Shown here one piece after another: positions 33,604-44,699 of a DNA stretch of 64,000 bases. Position 1 is the first letter of the stretch, and every line of letters begins with the position of its first letter. A model generated the notes under the pieces. It was not told the DNA's origin, did no database searches, and was given only the letters and a program-made list of their open reading frames with translations. The stretch is from Eonycteris spelaea (lineage: Eukaryota; Chordata; Mammalia; Chiroptera; Pteropodidae): contig PUFA01000021.1 in the NCBI GenBank assembly GCA_003508835.1, forward strand, positions 5,062,501-5,126,500. Direction: 5' to 3'. The translations under genes and the position numbers were made by a program.

Positions 33604-36600
33604 CTGCAGGGCGGTGAAGAGGGCACAGGTGAGGCGACAGGGAGGGGCTCCTGCCTCAGCATCCAGAATGTCCAGAGGGCCCCAGCCACCCACTGCCCGA
33701 TTTTGTTCTCCTAGGAACCAAAATGGTTTTGACGGTTTTAACTAGCGGAACACATCGGAAGGAGAAGCAGACACTGTGACACGGGGAAACGCTGCGCATC
33801 CTCGTTTGAGTGAAGCCTCGTTGGGACCCAGCCCTGCGCATCGTCTGCCTACTGTCCGCGTACTGCATTCTCGAGACAGTGCTACGGCCACCATGGGAAG
33901 TTCACTTTACCAAAGGAGGCCTGGCCGTTGTCCTCAGCTCCTGCAGGATGAGTCTGCTTTGCCAACGGCCTCTGTGGGCGGGGGGAGGGACGGGATGCCC
34001 GTGTCCCTGCAGAGGACGTCGGCTCGTATGCTCGTTGTGGGGCAGCGGGAGGCATGAGAACTGGGAGGAGATAAGACACCTGCCTCGCTCCAGGAGCAGA
34101 AGCCACACAGTTTTAGGGCTGGGAAGGGTCTTGGCGACATCGGTCCAGCCTCCGCATTGCCTGGGACCTATGAGACCCTCCCACTCCGTTGGAGGGGCGT
34201 AGGCGGCCCCGCTCAGCACACACACAGCCCAGGGAGACCCTGCTATGGCCAGCGGTTCTCAAAGTCGGGAGCAGCACCATCCTGGGGACCTGTGACAGAT
34301 GCACATTCTCGGTCCACCCGCACCCAGGACACCGGGCCTCCACCTGGGGTCCCGGGGCTGAGCGCTGAGCACAGGAGGGTTTTGGGGTCCTGCCCTGTGG
34401 CCCTGCCCGTTCTCCTGCTGAGGCTGCCTCCCCCTGCCCTGCCGCCTCCCGCCCCTGTGCTCTGTGCGTGCTGAGCCCCTGCTTCTGCCCCGCCGCCTGC
34501 TCCCTGCAGCCTCACCCAGCTCTGCGGACGGCCGGTCGGTGCCCAGGCCCTGAACTGTGGCTCTGCACCGAACTGTGGTGAATGTTTCCATTTCCGTTTC
34601 TCTTGTGCCTTCATCCACCCACGAGGAAGCCCTGTCAGCTCCCCCTCAGCTGGCTGCCGGCCTTGGGCAGGCTGTGCCTGGGGCTCGGGCTCAGCGTGGT
34701 CCCACTACCAAGTTGGTGGGTGGTCCCTGGCCCCGGCTTGCGTATGCAAATGGTATTGTTCACGCCGAGCGCCTACTTCCTTCTGCAGCCTGGAATCTTG
34801 TGTGCGCCTGGCCCGGCTGCACCCCTACCAGCCCCTGAAGACACCTGGGTGTGGGTGCCTAATGGGCTCCCTGGGTAGATGGCACATTCATGAGTCCTCA
34901 CAGCTCGGTGCCGGGGGCTCTCCTGGCCCCCCAGGCCTCTCCCCACATGCCTTTTCCCTTTGTGGACGGTGCTCCGTGTCTTCTCTGTGATACATCGCAG
35001 CCGTGAGGACTGCCTGCCGAGGCCTCTTAAGAACCTCCGAACCTGGGTGGTCTTGAGGGCCCGGCGCCTCCCACGGAGGGGGGGTGCAACCCCCACCGTC
35101 CGGCTGGTGACTTCTCCGGGTCCTTTGTATAACAGAGGAACGTATGCCAAGGGCTTCCTAAACTAGAAAGGACGCCCTCACACTCCCCGGCTCAAGAACT
35201 GAGAAGTTAAATTTTCCATAAACTTTCTAAGTGTATTCAGGGCAGGCAGCCCCCGAGGTGGCCCGCTGTCCGCCCGTGCTCCCGCCCTGCATGCTGGTGG
35301 CTCCCAGCCGACACTCTCGCTCTCGAGAGGAGGCGATGAGCACGGCCTTCTACCTGGCACGGCGGCTCTGAGGACTCCCGGCCGCCGTCACCTGTGCAGA
35401 AGCCCACGTGCCGTGCAGCCTGGCCACCACCTATAACCACGTGAGCGAGCTTGGAAGCAGACCACCCACTCTCCCGCCCCGCTGAGCCTTCGAGGAGAGT
35501 GCAGCCCGCGGACAGCTGGGGGCAGCCTTGTCCTGTTCCGGGGGTAGTTAATGCAATACAATGTGGTTACTTCTGCATTGTTGGTTTGCTAACTAGTACT
35601 AACCTCATTTGCTTACTAACTGGAAACAATCCCCTGTGAGTTCCCAGTGCTTCACCCCCCGCCCACCGGTCTGCCCCTCCTGCTGCTCCGGACCTCTTGC
35701 CACGAGAACCCATCACAGTGTCCTTGGTGCACCTTTACCTAGCCCCCAAGAGAGCCCTGTCTCTCTGACCCAGGTGAGGGGCTGTGAGCAGAGACTGTCC
35801 CCTCTGCCTGCCTCCATCTGGTCGCCCCAGGGGCACCCCAGACTCACCCGAGCAGTCTCTGGATCTTCCCGGTCAGTGTGGAGAAAGCCACGCTCAGCTC
35901 GGTGAGCTGCGTCATCTGGCTGAGCTCCCAGGCGATGGAGGTGAGGAGGGGGTCCTCGCCCTCGGCGCCCGGGGTGCAGCCAGGGGGCGCGTCGAAGGCC
36001 TTGGCAGGCAGGGTGAGCGCGGCCAGCCGGGGGAAGCGCACCTCGGCCAGCAGCTGCTGCACGTGGCCCGCGTGCAGCCGCACGTTGTGCACCACCTGCA
36101 GCCTCCGGAGCTCGCCGGGCCCAGTCAGACGCAGCACCTGCAGCAGCTGGTCGGGGCCCAGACTGTCGGCCCGGAAGGACAGGCAGTGCAGCCGCAGGGG
36201 TGCGGGGCCCGCCGGCCCCAGGGCCCGCAGCACTACCTGGAAGTTGCCGTCGGTGACGAACAGGTCCGTCAGGACCGTGACGGGGCGCTGGGCCGCGTGG
36301 GGGCTGGCCTGCAGCTCGCAGCAGGTCCTGGCCAACAGCTCGGTGCGGCCCCACCTGCCCAGCGCCCTCCCGCAGGGGCACTGCTGCACCTGCACGTCTC
36401 GGACTCCCGTGAGGTCGGCCAGCCGCAGCTGCCGCCGGCCCCGCCCTGGAGCACGTGGTCCGCCAGGCCCCTCACGCAGGCCTCCAGGCAGGCCCTGCAG
36501 GCGCGGTCCCGCAGGTCAGCCTCGTGGTCCGCGCTCGGCCCCAGCAGGGCGCCCAGCGGAACTCCTCCAGCGGCCAGCGCCCCAGCAGCGCGCGGACCAC

Positions 36601-36735
36601 CTCCGCCTGCTCCCGCAGGTAGCCGGCTTTGAACAGCAGGGGGTAGAGGTTGTAGGCCACACTGTCCAGGCTCTGCAGGGCCACCTGAGGGTGGGACACC
36701 AGGGCCTCAGCGGAGGCGAAGCGCAGCGACCTCAT
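32959..36735 (-). CDS. LRRC14B: LRRC14B, leucine-rich repeat protein 14B (two exons, three one-base losses)
   Basis: The coding exons are 35848-36735 and 32959-33603. The start gives MRSLRFASAEALVSHPQVAL, and the product shows many leucine-rich repeats of the PRAME/LRRC14 type (LRVLDLANCSLNHADMAFL, LRSLTLEECGIEDGHVSVL). It ends SRALKQME with the stop at 32959-32961. The exon junction is GG|G after LLG. The coding total is 1533 nt in this sequence. Three points need one added base each to keep the family reading frame: near 36555 (after EEFR), 36436-36446 (after the HVLQ segment) and 33423-33438 (after SRLL). All lie in GC-rich runs. Outside them the protein aligns well. In human the gene is expressed mainly in heart and skeletal muscle; its biochemical role is unknown. 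Confidence 0.94.
34246..34345 (+). repeat. MER5A-like DNA transposon fossil
   Basis: AGCGGTTCTCAAAGTCGGGA followed by CATCCTGGGGACCTG and GATGCACATTCTCGG matches the left half of the common hAT-Charlie MER5A fossil. It is in the LRRC14B intron. Confidence 0.6.
35848..36735 (-). CDS. LRRC14B: LRRC14B exon 1
   Basis: 888 nt with the ATG at 36735 and a GTGAGT donor. The reading frame breaks near 36555 and again near 36440, then stays open from CPCGRALGRWGRTELLAR to TLTGKIQRLLG. Confidence 0.92.
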
Positions 36736-36739
36736 CACG

Positions 36740-37900
36740 CCCGTTGCAGTGGCAAAGGCCGGACAGTGCTGTCCCCGGACGCGTCTCCCAAAGACGCGCC
36801 TCTGCCCTCCGCGCCTATCTTTAGCTGCAGCTGCTAGGGGCAGCTTGCTTCGGGATGTGACAAGCCAGCCCTGTGGTCACCTGATGGCTATTTTGGTCCT
36901 GGGTGCCTGTTTGGTGCTGGCAAGGTGTCCGGGGGTAGCCGGCACGTCCTTGTGGAGCTCGGCTGGGTCCTGAGCGCTTGGCTCAGGCGGGGAGGGGGAA
37001 GAGGGTGCCTGGGCCCCCGCACGGGCCGCCTGGGCCCACCGGGGGACTGGCCTGCGCTGGGGAGCTGCAATAAGCTCGTCCCGGGGCGGCCTCCTTGGGT
37101 GGAACCGTTTACCCCAGCTCTAGGCCCATCCCCCGGCCGCCTGCCTCCGCCTCATCTGCAGCCCTGGGACCCAAACCACAGGCGGCGCCGAGGTGGGGCG
37201 GGAGGCCCGGGGGCTGGGAGCCTCCCTGGTGTGACGTCCAGCTGTCCACTCCGAGGGTGGCAGAACACGCCGCCCCAGACGTGCCGTCCAGCACTGGGTT
37301 ATCTTGAGGTAAAGGCCCTTGAAAAACAGCAGGTATGACGACCCCCGTTTTCCTCCGGAAGGCAGGAGCTCCGGGCGGAAGTCGCCCTCCGCTTCCTGGG
37401 AGGGACGGGTTGGACCTCGCCAAGTAGCTCTTCTCCCGTCGGCCCCCCGTGTGTTCCGGAGCTTTCCGCAGCTGCCTCTTTGCTCGACTTAGTGGAGAAA
37501 TGCTTAGGCCGGCCCGCTCGGGTCATTTCCTGTGAGGTCTCCCATGCCACCTAGAAACCTCTCTGTTAACGTGCCTTTTGTCGCAGAGCCCAACACCGAC
37601 TGTGAAATCATTGTTGACAGACCCGACCCCAGCCCCGACACACACACACCACCGTCATTTGGGGCAGGGCTGGAGCAGGTAGCTCCCAAGTCACCTGGAC
37701 AAGCCCTTCTGGGAAGGTCACGGCTGGAACAGAGACGCAGAGAGGCACACACAGGGAAGAGGAGGACGAGGGGCGGACAAAGGGCAGCTCGGGGGTGTGG
37801 GCGTGGGGGGGCCACCCCTCGGGGCCCTGTCAAGCAGCTGTGCCCTCTGAGCCCGGGGTGGGAAGGTGTCGGCTTCCAGGGTGGGACCCGCCACTGTCAG
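36740..37900. other. Upstream of LRRC14B, nothing recognised
   Basis: GC-rich sequence that may hold the LRRC14B promoter and 5' UTR. No TATA box or named repeat was recognised. Open frames on both strands lack recognisable domains. Confidence 0.5.
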
Positions 37901-38339
37901 GCAGGGTGTGTGGTGTGTGCGTGAGGCAGTGGGACTTTACCCGACATCACCAGAGTGTGTTTGCCAGTCCCCAGAGTGACATCCTGCTGTCCTCGCCATG
38001 TGCCCTCAAGGCACAGGAGCTGGGCTCCCTGGTGACCCAGGTTATAAACCCAGGAGACGTCCCCAGACAAAACAGACCTGGTAAGTTCAGTCACGTCGTA
38101 GAAAAGTGTCCCATTGGTTTTCGTTCCTCAAGTTTGGGAAAAGTCAGCACTGAAAAAAATGAAGCAGTTTACACAGCGGGCAAGTCACCGTGCGTGTCCC
38201 CGCCACCCCTGGTTCCAGTCTCCTGGGGGACGTCTGCCCAGGCTCCTGCGCTCGCCCCTCATCTGCGGGGGACACACCGACCAGAGCACCCAGCGCCGGC
38301 TCCGCAGAGCTTCAGACCCAGCTGCCGTCCCCCCCATCG

Positions 38340-39284
38340 CCCCGCCCCCGGACCCCCAAAGACCTGCGCACGCAGTGCGCGGGGGCTCAGAGCGCGCGTA
38401 GCCTCTGCCGGGCGAGGGGTCTGCGCCGCATCACCTCTGGGGGGCGCTCCCCGGGCAGAGCGACGGTGCGGTGGGGGTGACGCCACCCGAGCAGGGCGCG
38501 GGCAGCAGAGGTAAGCGCTCGTCCATGCCTATGGAGGCCATGGCTGCGGCTCTGGCCAGTGTAGCGGAGGTGGCTGCCAGCCACGGCGGGGCAGGGACAG
38601 GGCAGGGGTACTGGGTCGGGGGGAGGAGGAAAGGGACAGGAGGAGGGGACAGGGGGCGGGGATAGGAGGAGGAGACAAGGGCGAGGCAGGGAGGGACAGG
38701 GAGGGGCCAAATGGCGTGGCCCCGGGGTGAAAAGAGATATGTAAAGGACAGGAGTGATTTCAAAGTGAGCTAAGTGCCAAGGGTCTGGACTCTTAATTGT
38801 GGGCAGAGCCCTTAAGGCAGGGCAACACTCATCTCTGCTGCCATCTCGTGTGTGCATTTTGTGAATAACACCAGAGTTTAGGTCATGAAACGTTATTCGT
38901 TATCCTCTGCTGCCATCTCGTGTGCATTTTGGGAATAACACCTATATGTTATAGGTCGTCAAGTGTAGGTCATTATGAATAGTCATTCTCTGCTGCCATC
39001 TGTGTGGGAAATTTGGGAATAACATGACAGTGGTCCTGATGAAGTCATTTGCTGCACTGTCATGTTCATTTTGAAAATAACCCCAGGGCATGTCATTATG
39101 AAGAGTTTTTCATTGCTGCCATTTCGTGGGTATTTTGAAAATAACACCCAAGTGTATGTCATCATTAAAATTTATTTCCTGCTGCCATCTGGTGGGCATT
39201 TGGGGAATAACACCAGAGTGTATGACATTTTTAAAAAGTGACTCTTTGTTGCCATCTGGTGGACATGTCTGAAATAAAATGGCC
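38340..39284 (+). repeat. Macrosatellite-like unit A, copy 1 (GC-rich block plus CTCF-motif array)
   Basis: From 38340 to about 38720 the sequence is CpG- and G-rich and matches 40570-40860 (shared anchors: CCCGGACCCCC, GCGGTGGGGGTGAC, GCGGAGG). It continues through GATATGTAAAGGACAGGAGT and CCAAGGGTCTGGACTCTT, which are repeated at 41325-41390, into an array of short monomers that ends at 39284. Confidence 0.85.
38830..39270 (+). repeat. Tandem array 1 of about 58-82 bp monomers with CTCF-like cores
   Basis: Seven monomers, each with a GCTGCCATCT(G/C)GTGGG-type core and a GGGAATAACACC-type segment. Cores lie at about 38837, 38909, 38992, 39050 (degenerate), 39114, 39181 and 39248. The reverse strand of the best copies reads CCCACCAGATGGCAGC, which fits the CTCF consensus CCASYAGRKGGCRS exactly. 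All cores point the same way (motif on the minus strand). Confidence 0.85.
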
Positions 39285-39700
39285 GCGCGCCAGCCCCTTT
39301 GCCCCCCTCACCTACTCTGCTGCAGCCAGCTGTGGGCTGTTTTCTCTCTCAGCTCTGGGCCCTCCCCTTCCTGGGCTCCAGGGTGCCGAGCCCCAAGGGC
39401 CGAGAGCTCTGCGTGAAGGGTGAGGTCGCGGGCCAAAGCGTTGCCTGGTGGTTTGGCCGGTGTCTCCCCGTGGTTTGGAGCAGGTTGGGCTCTGCTCGGC
39501 GGGGAGCGCAGGGCAGGGGTGAGGCTGGGTCAGGGCCGGGGCTGGGACGCGGCAAGGCCGCACCTGCCTAGGTGCCCAGGTGGCGGAGAGGATAGCGGGC
39601 CACGCTCGAGCTGGGGCTCCTGTTGAGCAGCCAAGACTGAGGAGGTGGGTGGCCCGAGGCCTGGGCAGTCCCAGGATGCGAGAGCGCCCACCCAGACCTT
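39285..39700 (+). repeat. Unit B, copy 1
   Basis: Starts GCCCCCCTCACC and CTGCTGCAGCCAGCTGTGGG. It shares long runs with 40110-40512, including GGGAGCGCAGGGCAGGGGTG, CCGCACCTGCCTAGGTGCCC and GCCCGAGGCCTGGGCAGTCC. Same orientation as copy 2. Confidence 0.9.
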
Positions 39701-40104
39701 CAGGACCGCCGCTAACCTGCGAAAGACCCGCGGTACCTTAGCTCGGCTGGCGCCGGCCGGCCGCCGCCTCCATGGCGGAACCCCCGCCCCTCCTTCGCAC
39801 CACCAGTAGGGGCGCTGCAGACGTGGGCAACTCGGGCACACAGGAGGTCACTCTCGATCTCTTGGGGCAGCAGGCGACAGCCTCCCCTTTACTGCCATAT
39901 CATCCTGACCGTGTGAGGATCTCGGAAGCTATAGCAGGGTCGGGCCGTGGTTACTACTTGGATGGGATCCTGTCTGGGAATACCAGAACGCTGCAGGCTT
40001 TTGCGCCCCCTCCTCTGCCTCCCTCCAGCCAGGTTTCCCTGGACGCTCCCCTAGGCGCTGCTCGCGGGGTCGCCGCAGCCGCCCGTGCCCAAGGGCCGCA
40101 TGAA

Positions 40105-40512
40105 TGAGCTGAGCGCCCCGTGCCCTTGCCCGCTCCTCCCTGCTCTCCTGCAGCTGGCCTGGGCTGTTTTCTCTCTCCGCTCCGGCCCTTCCCTGCCTGG
40201 GCTCCGCCAGGCCAAGCCCCAAGGCAGAAGCCTTGGTGTCCCGCCGAAGCGTTGCCTGGTGGTTTCACCGGTGTCTTCGCGTGGTTTTGGGCAGGTCGGG
40301 CGCGGCCACAGCGGGGAGCGCAGGGCAGGGGTGGGGCTGGGTCAGGGCCGGGGCTGGGACGTGGCAAGGCCGCACCTGCCTAGGTGCCCAGGTGGCCGAG
40401 AGGATGGCTGGCCACGCCCAGGCCGGGGTCCTGCCGAGCGGCCAAGACTGGGGAGGCGGGTGGCCCGAGGCCTGGGCAGTCCCAGGATGTGAGAGCGCCC
40501 ACCCACCCTACG
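40105..40512 (+). repeat. Unit B, copy 2
   Basis: Direct repeat of 39285-39700 with moderate divergence and small indels. The 400 bp between the copies (39700-40105) looks unique and contains CTCCATGGCGGAACC, a possible YY1-like site. Confidence 0.9.
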
Positions 40513-40544
40513 GCACGGCCAGGAACTGGCTAAGGCCGGGGATG

Positions 40545-41800
40545 AAGAGGCGAGGCGGGCACGCGCTCCCCCGGACCCCCGAAGCCCTGCGCGCAGCGCT
40601 CGTGGGCTCCGAGCGCCGGGAGGCCCCTGCCCGGCAAAGGGTCTGCGCGGCCTCACCGCTGGGGGCCGCTCTCTGGCCAATGCGGCGGCGCGGTGGGGGT
40701 GACACCGCCCGAGTGGGGCGCCGGCAGCCGAGGCAAGCGCTGGTCCACGCAGGCCGCGGGGCCGTGGCTGCGGCTCCGGCCAGTGCAGCGGAGGCCGCCT
40801 GCCAGTCAAAGTGGGGCGGGGACAGGGGCGGGGACAGGGGCGGGGCGGGGTGGGACAGGGGGAGGGGGAAGAGACCTCAGAGGAAAGGAACATGGGCTGG
40901 AGCAGGCTGGTGCTCTGGCTTAAACAAGAACAGACTTCAAAGGCCAGAGGATGGCAGGGGATCGAAGTGGGGAAGTCGTCGTTATAAGAATCTGGTGCCG
41001 GTCGCACTCCTGTGATGGGCTGGGCCACCTTCTTCCTCCCCACACATCCCTATCCCAGCAGCTGCCTGTCCAAGTCCAACAAAACCCAGCTTGGTTGAGG
41101 ATATGGCAAGCTGGATCATTAAGTTATGTGCAGATTTTCTTCAAATAGAATGACCAAGATTCAATTCAAATCTGCAAAGACTATTTGGATTTCTCTGTCC
41201 AAGATCCTGTGTGAATGTGGTGTCCTGGACTTAGAACTGTGTCAGAATCTATCTTCAGTTTAAATACCTGTAAAATACATATAGTAATTTTCTTTCTTCA
41301 TCTGACAAGCAGAAGCAGTAGGTGAGAAGAGATCTATAAAGGACAGGAGTTATTTCAAAGTGAGCTACGTACCAAGGGTCTGGACTCTTGAATGGTGGTC
41401 AGAGCCCTTAAAGCAGGGAAACGCTCTTCTGTGCTGCCATCTCGTGTGCATTTTTGGAATAACACCAGAGTTTAGGTCGTGAAATGTTATTCATTATCCT
41501 CTGCTGCCATCTGGTGTTCATTTGGGGAATAACACCTGTGTAGGTAGTCAAGTGTAGGTCATTATGAATATTCATTCTCTACTGCCATCTGGTGGGAAAT
41601 TTGGGAATAACATGACAGGGCTGCTCTAAAAGTTATTTCGGATGCTTTTTCATGTTCATTTTGAAAATAACCCCCAGGGCCTGTCATTATGAAGAGTTTT
41701 TCATTGCTGCCATCTCGTGGGTAATTTGAAAATAACACCCAAGTGTATGTCATCATTAAAATTTATTTCTGACTGCCATCTGGTGGGCTTCACATTAAAT
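40545..41800 (+). repeat. Macrosatellite-like unit A, copy 2
   Basis: Matches unit A copy 1 in its GC-rich part (40570-40860) and in its array part (41325-41800). It has about 460 bp in between (40865-41325) with no counterpart in copy 1. Confidence 0.85.
41425..41800 (+). repeat. Tandem array 2 of monomers with CTCF-like cores
   Basis: Six monomers of the same family as array 1, with cores at about 41433, 41502, 41581, 41645 (degenerate), 41705 and 41772. The cores at 41502, 41581 and 41772 keep GCCATCTGGTG. Orientation is the same as in array 1. Confidence 0.85.
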
Positions 41801-43430
41801 ATCATGTTATAAAAACGCAGCAGCTTCTTACATAGATGAAAATTTTCCAATCTAGTTTCATCAGAAGTCACACTCATAAACCCAAAGTGGTTTTTCCAAT
41901 AAATTCCTGGTCCAAATCCAACGTCCCACATCTCTCTGGTATGCATACGGCAGGGCCGGTGGCAGTGGTGATGATGATGACGGTGGATGCTTCTCAGGAC
42001 AGGCCGCTGTGATTGTGTGGTATTCCTGACATTCGCAGCGTGGGCTCTACTCTCCCGCAGGGGTCCCCATGACACCTCTTCAGGCACTGCCTGTGGTTAC
42101 CCTCTAATGACTTTTGAATTAGGTGTTGCCAAGTCAAGGGGACCCTGTAATTAAGCATAAGAGAAAACAAAATGTCATGAAAAGTAAATTCACATTTCTC
42201 CAGTTGCGCATATTTTTAAATGCAGCAATCTTAATTAGAAGAGCATGATTTGGCTCAGGAGCAACTATAGATATTCTGAAAATGATTTATAATCATCTAA
42301 CATTCTTATACTTTTATATCAATTATGTTTAAAAGACTGATTTAGTTATTTAAAAAATTATTAAGTAATTTGGGTTATACGTACACATTCTGCTAAGTGT
42401 TCTACGATAAAAGCTGATGCTTGAAAAACCCTATTTGCCAAAGCCGGGTCAGGAAGCATGTCTCTAACACCTGCGGCTGAATAAGCTCCGTCCCATTGGC
42501 TCCTCGGCCAGGGAGGATCAAGGACAGACTGGTTGCCCTTGCACCGGAGTATTCCTCCCAGGCACGCAGCCCACACAATGTGGGTCTAATCTATCCATTA
42601 GCTATCCGCCGCTTGGCCTCGAAAAGGTGCAAGGAACGGGTATTTGAGAGTGGGGCCAGTGTGAGGTTGACGGTGGTGTTGAGAGCCGGTGAGGAGGAGC
42701 CAAGGGGTTGGTCCTGGGGCGATTCACCAATCAGCGTAGAGTTGGGTTGGCCTTACTCCAGACCTGGTCCTCTGGATGCTCGGGGTGTCGTCTCCCTCTG
42801 GTGTGGACCACCATGGGACCCCCACGTGAGCATGCGTGGACCCCCACCCCCATGTCACACTCATGTGATCTAGCGCGAGCTCACACTGTATGCTCTGCCT
42901 TTTCAGGAAGCCGGAAGAAGCTTCTTGAGGCCTCCAGTGGCGCCACTGTGTGAGGCCGTCCTCGCATCTCAGCAACCCCTGGGAGCTGCACACGGACCCG
43001 GTGGAAAAAAAATTAGTAACTCCTCGTTTTGTTTATTGAAACTTTTCTTCTAGAGATGGTCGTTTTTTCTCGTTGTCTTTTTGTCATTTGACATAACAAG
43101 TAAATACCATAAAAATAGAAAGCCTTTGGCTTCTTGTTAAGTTGTAAAAAGGCTTATTGCTTTGAGTCACTATTAAAATCCTACCGTTAATGGTCAGACT
43201 GTGGATTCTCCGAATTGGGAAAACTCTCAATCAGAAAATGTTTTATAGAACTCTTACGACAAGAAGCCGTTTCACTGGTCAGACAGGGTGTTTTCTACAA
43301 TTATATATATATATGGTGGATTTTAGAGAAAAAATGCTCTGTTGCCCACAGATCTTGTAGGAAATACAGGCCTTTCACTCTCTCACCGTTGTGTCTGAGC
43401 TCGTCCTGGTGATCCTTTTCTATGCATTTC
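41800..43430. other. Intergenic, nothing recognised
   Basis: Mixed AT-rich and unique sequence between the array and the provirus. No ORF with a domain and no repeat I can name. Confidence 0.5.
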
Positions 43431-43431
43431 A

Positions 43432-43515
43432 GATGGAAAACTGAGCCTCAGAGAGGTGATCACACAGGTCATAAGTGACAGAATCAGTATTCGGACCCAT
43501 AGCTGTGTGAAGTCT
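43432..43515 (-). repeat. MIR SINE fragment, minus orientation
   Basis: GAAAACTGAGCCTCAGAGAG, then GGTCATAAGTGACAG and TTCGGACCCA is the reverse complement of the MIR core. Confidence 0.6.
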
Positions 43516-43671
43516 GCCGAAAATGACCTCTTTCCACCAGTTTGAGCCTGCCGTTTTGCCTTTTCAACAAGGATGGATGCGTGTTGGGACGATGCAAGGG
43601 TGGGCCAAAGCATGCTTGGGCACTCCCTCTGTGGCTGGCCTTGAATCCGCCATGAGGATACAGAGAGCAAT

Positions 43672-43980
43672 TGTTGTGGTGTGATCAAATTGAAGACCCA
43701 CGGAGCCAATTGAGATTAATTTTGAGCCTTTATTAGCCCGCTGGCGACTGACTCTCCCCACTAGAGAATCAGCCCTGAGCCTCCAGAAGGGATAGCTTAA
43801 AAAGCCCCAAAACCCCCTCTAGCAAGCAAGCAGGTTTACAGAAGTAGAGGCTTTACACAGGATAACTACACCCTTAACATTTGCGTATCTTTGCACAGAA
43901 TATCTCCCAGGACTACACCCTGTTTAACATTAAACAATGGAAGCAGAAGTTGGCCATTTGCAAATTTTCCACCCTTAACA
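43672..43980 (-). repeat. Provirus 3' LTR
   Basis: 309 bp, clearly homologous to the 5' LTR across its length (shared GACCCACGGAGCCAATTGAG and AACAATGGAAGCAGAA on the plus strand). The visible differences between the LTRs point to an old insertion. Confidence 0.88.
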
Positions 43981-44699
43981 TTCCCCACTGGTCTAGGGGA
44001 ATTCACATCATTGATTTCCCAACCTGGAGCCATGGGCAGTGAGTTCTGACAACTGAGTTTCACTGCCTGCACCCTTCTTTTACATATGTAGTTACAATAA
44101 TGTCCTGTATAGAGGAAAGCAGAGTAGTCAACCACGGGACCAGTTCAACAGGCTTTCACACCAAGAGCCTGTCTTCCGGCATTGCTCCCTCCTGTCGCTG
44201 AGCCTTTTGTCTGACGAAAGCTAAGCTATTTCTAATAATGCCTGAATGGTTAACATAGAAACAGCAGGTTTTTTACCTAAAGCTATACAATTATCTATGT
44301 TATTTATGAACACATCAGTCTTACATGTATGAATCAAAACATAAGATATTTAGCCAATTTTACAGATTTTGAAACTAAGCTGTACAAAAGGCAAATTCTG
44401 AAACCATGGTTAATGCAGTAAATGAAACAAACAAAAACTCTATTTAAATATTTACATTTAATTAAAAAAAAAACATTTAAAACCGGGAAGGGTCCCCTCA
44501 AGAGGCTCAGGTGAGGCAGGTTGCGGCTGGGCGAGCGACCGAGCTGGGACTCTGGCTGCAGACCAACCGGTGAGCCCTTTGCCACACTCGGTGGAGAGCC
44601 TGCAAGGACCCTAGAAGGGGAAGTTACGGACCTCTGCGCGCCCGTGCTCCCTAGTTCAGGGAGAAGTGGAGGAGGCCCTCTACACACGATTTTACAAAG

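Noticed and set aside
32893..33714. 273-residue plus-strand open frame
   Set aside because: It is antisense to LRRC14B exon 2, whose leucine-rich repeat protein is recognisable on the minus strand; high GC keeps the antisense open.
35784..36837. Plus-strand open frames of 282 and 319 residues
   Set aside because: They are shadows of LRRC14B exon 1 in GC-rich sequence, with low-complexity Ala/Pro/Arg content and no domain.
37795..38514. 239-residue plus-strand open frame upstream of LRRC14B
   Set aside because: No domain, proline/arginine-rich, and it runs into the GC-rich repeat unit A; best explained by composition.
38830..39270. CRISPR-like regular repeats
   Set aside because: This is a mammalian genome, spacers are homologous to each other, and the units are ordinary satellite monomers.
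40233..41015. 260-residue plus-strand open frame
   Set aside because: It crosses the boundary of repeat units B' and A' and has no counterpart in the other copy; looks like GC-driven chance.
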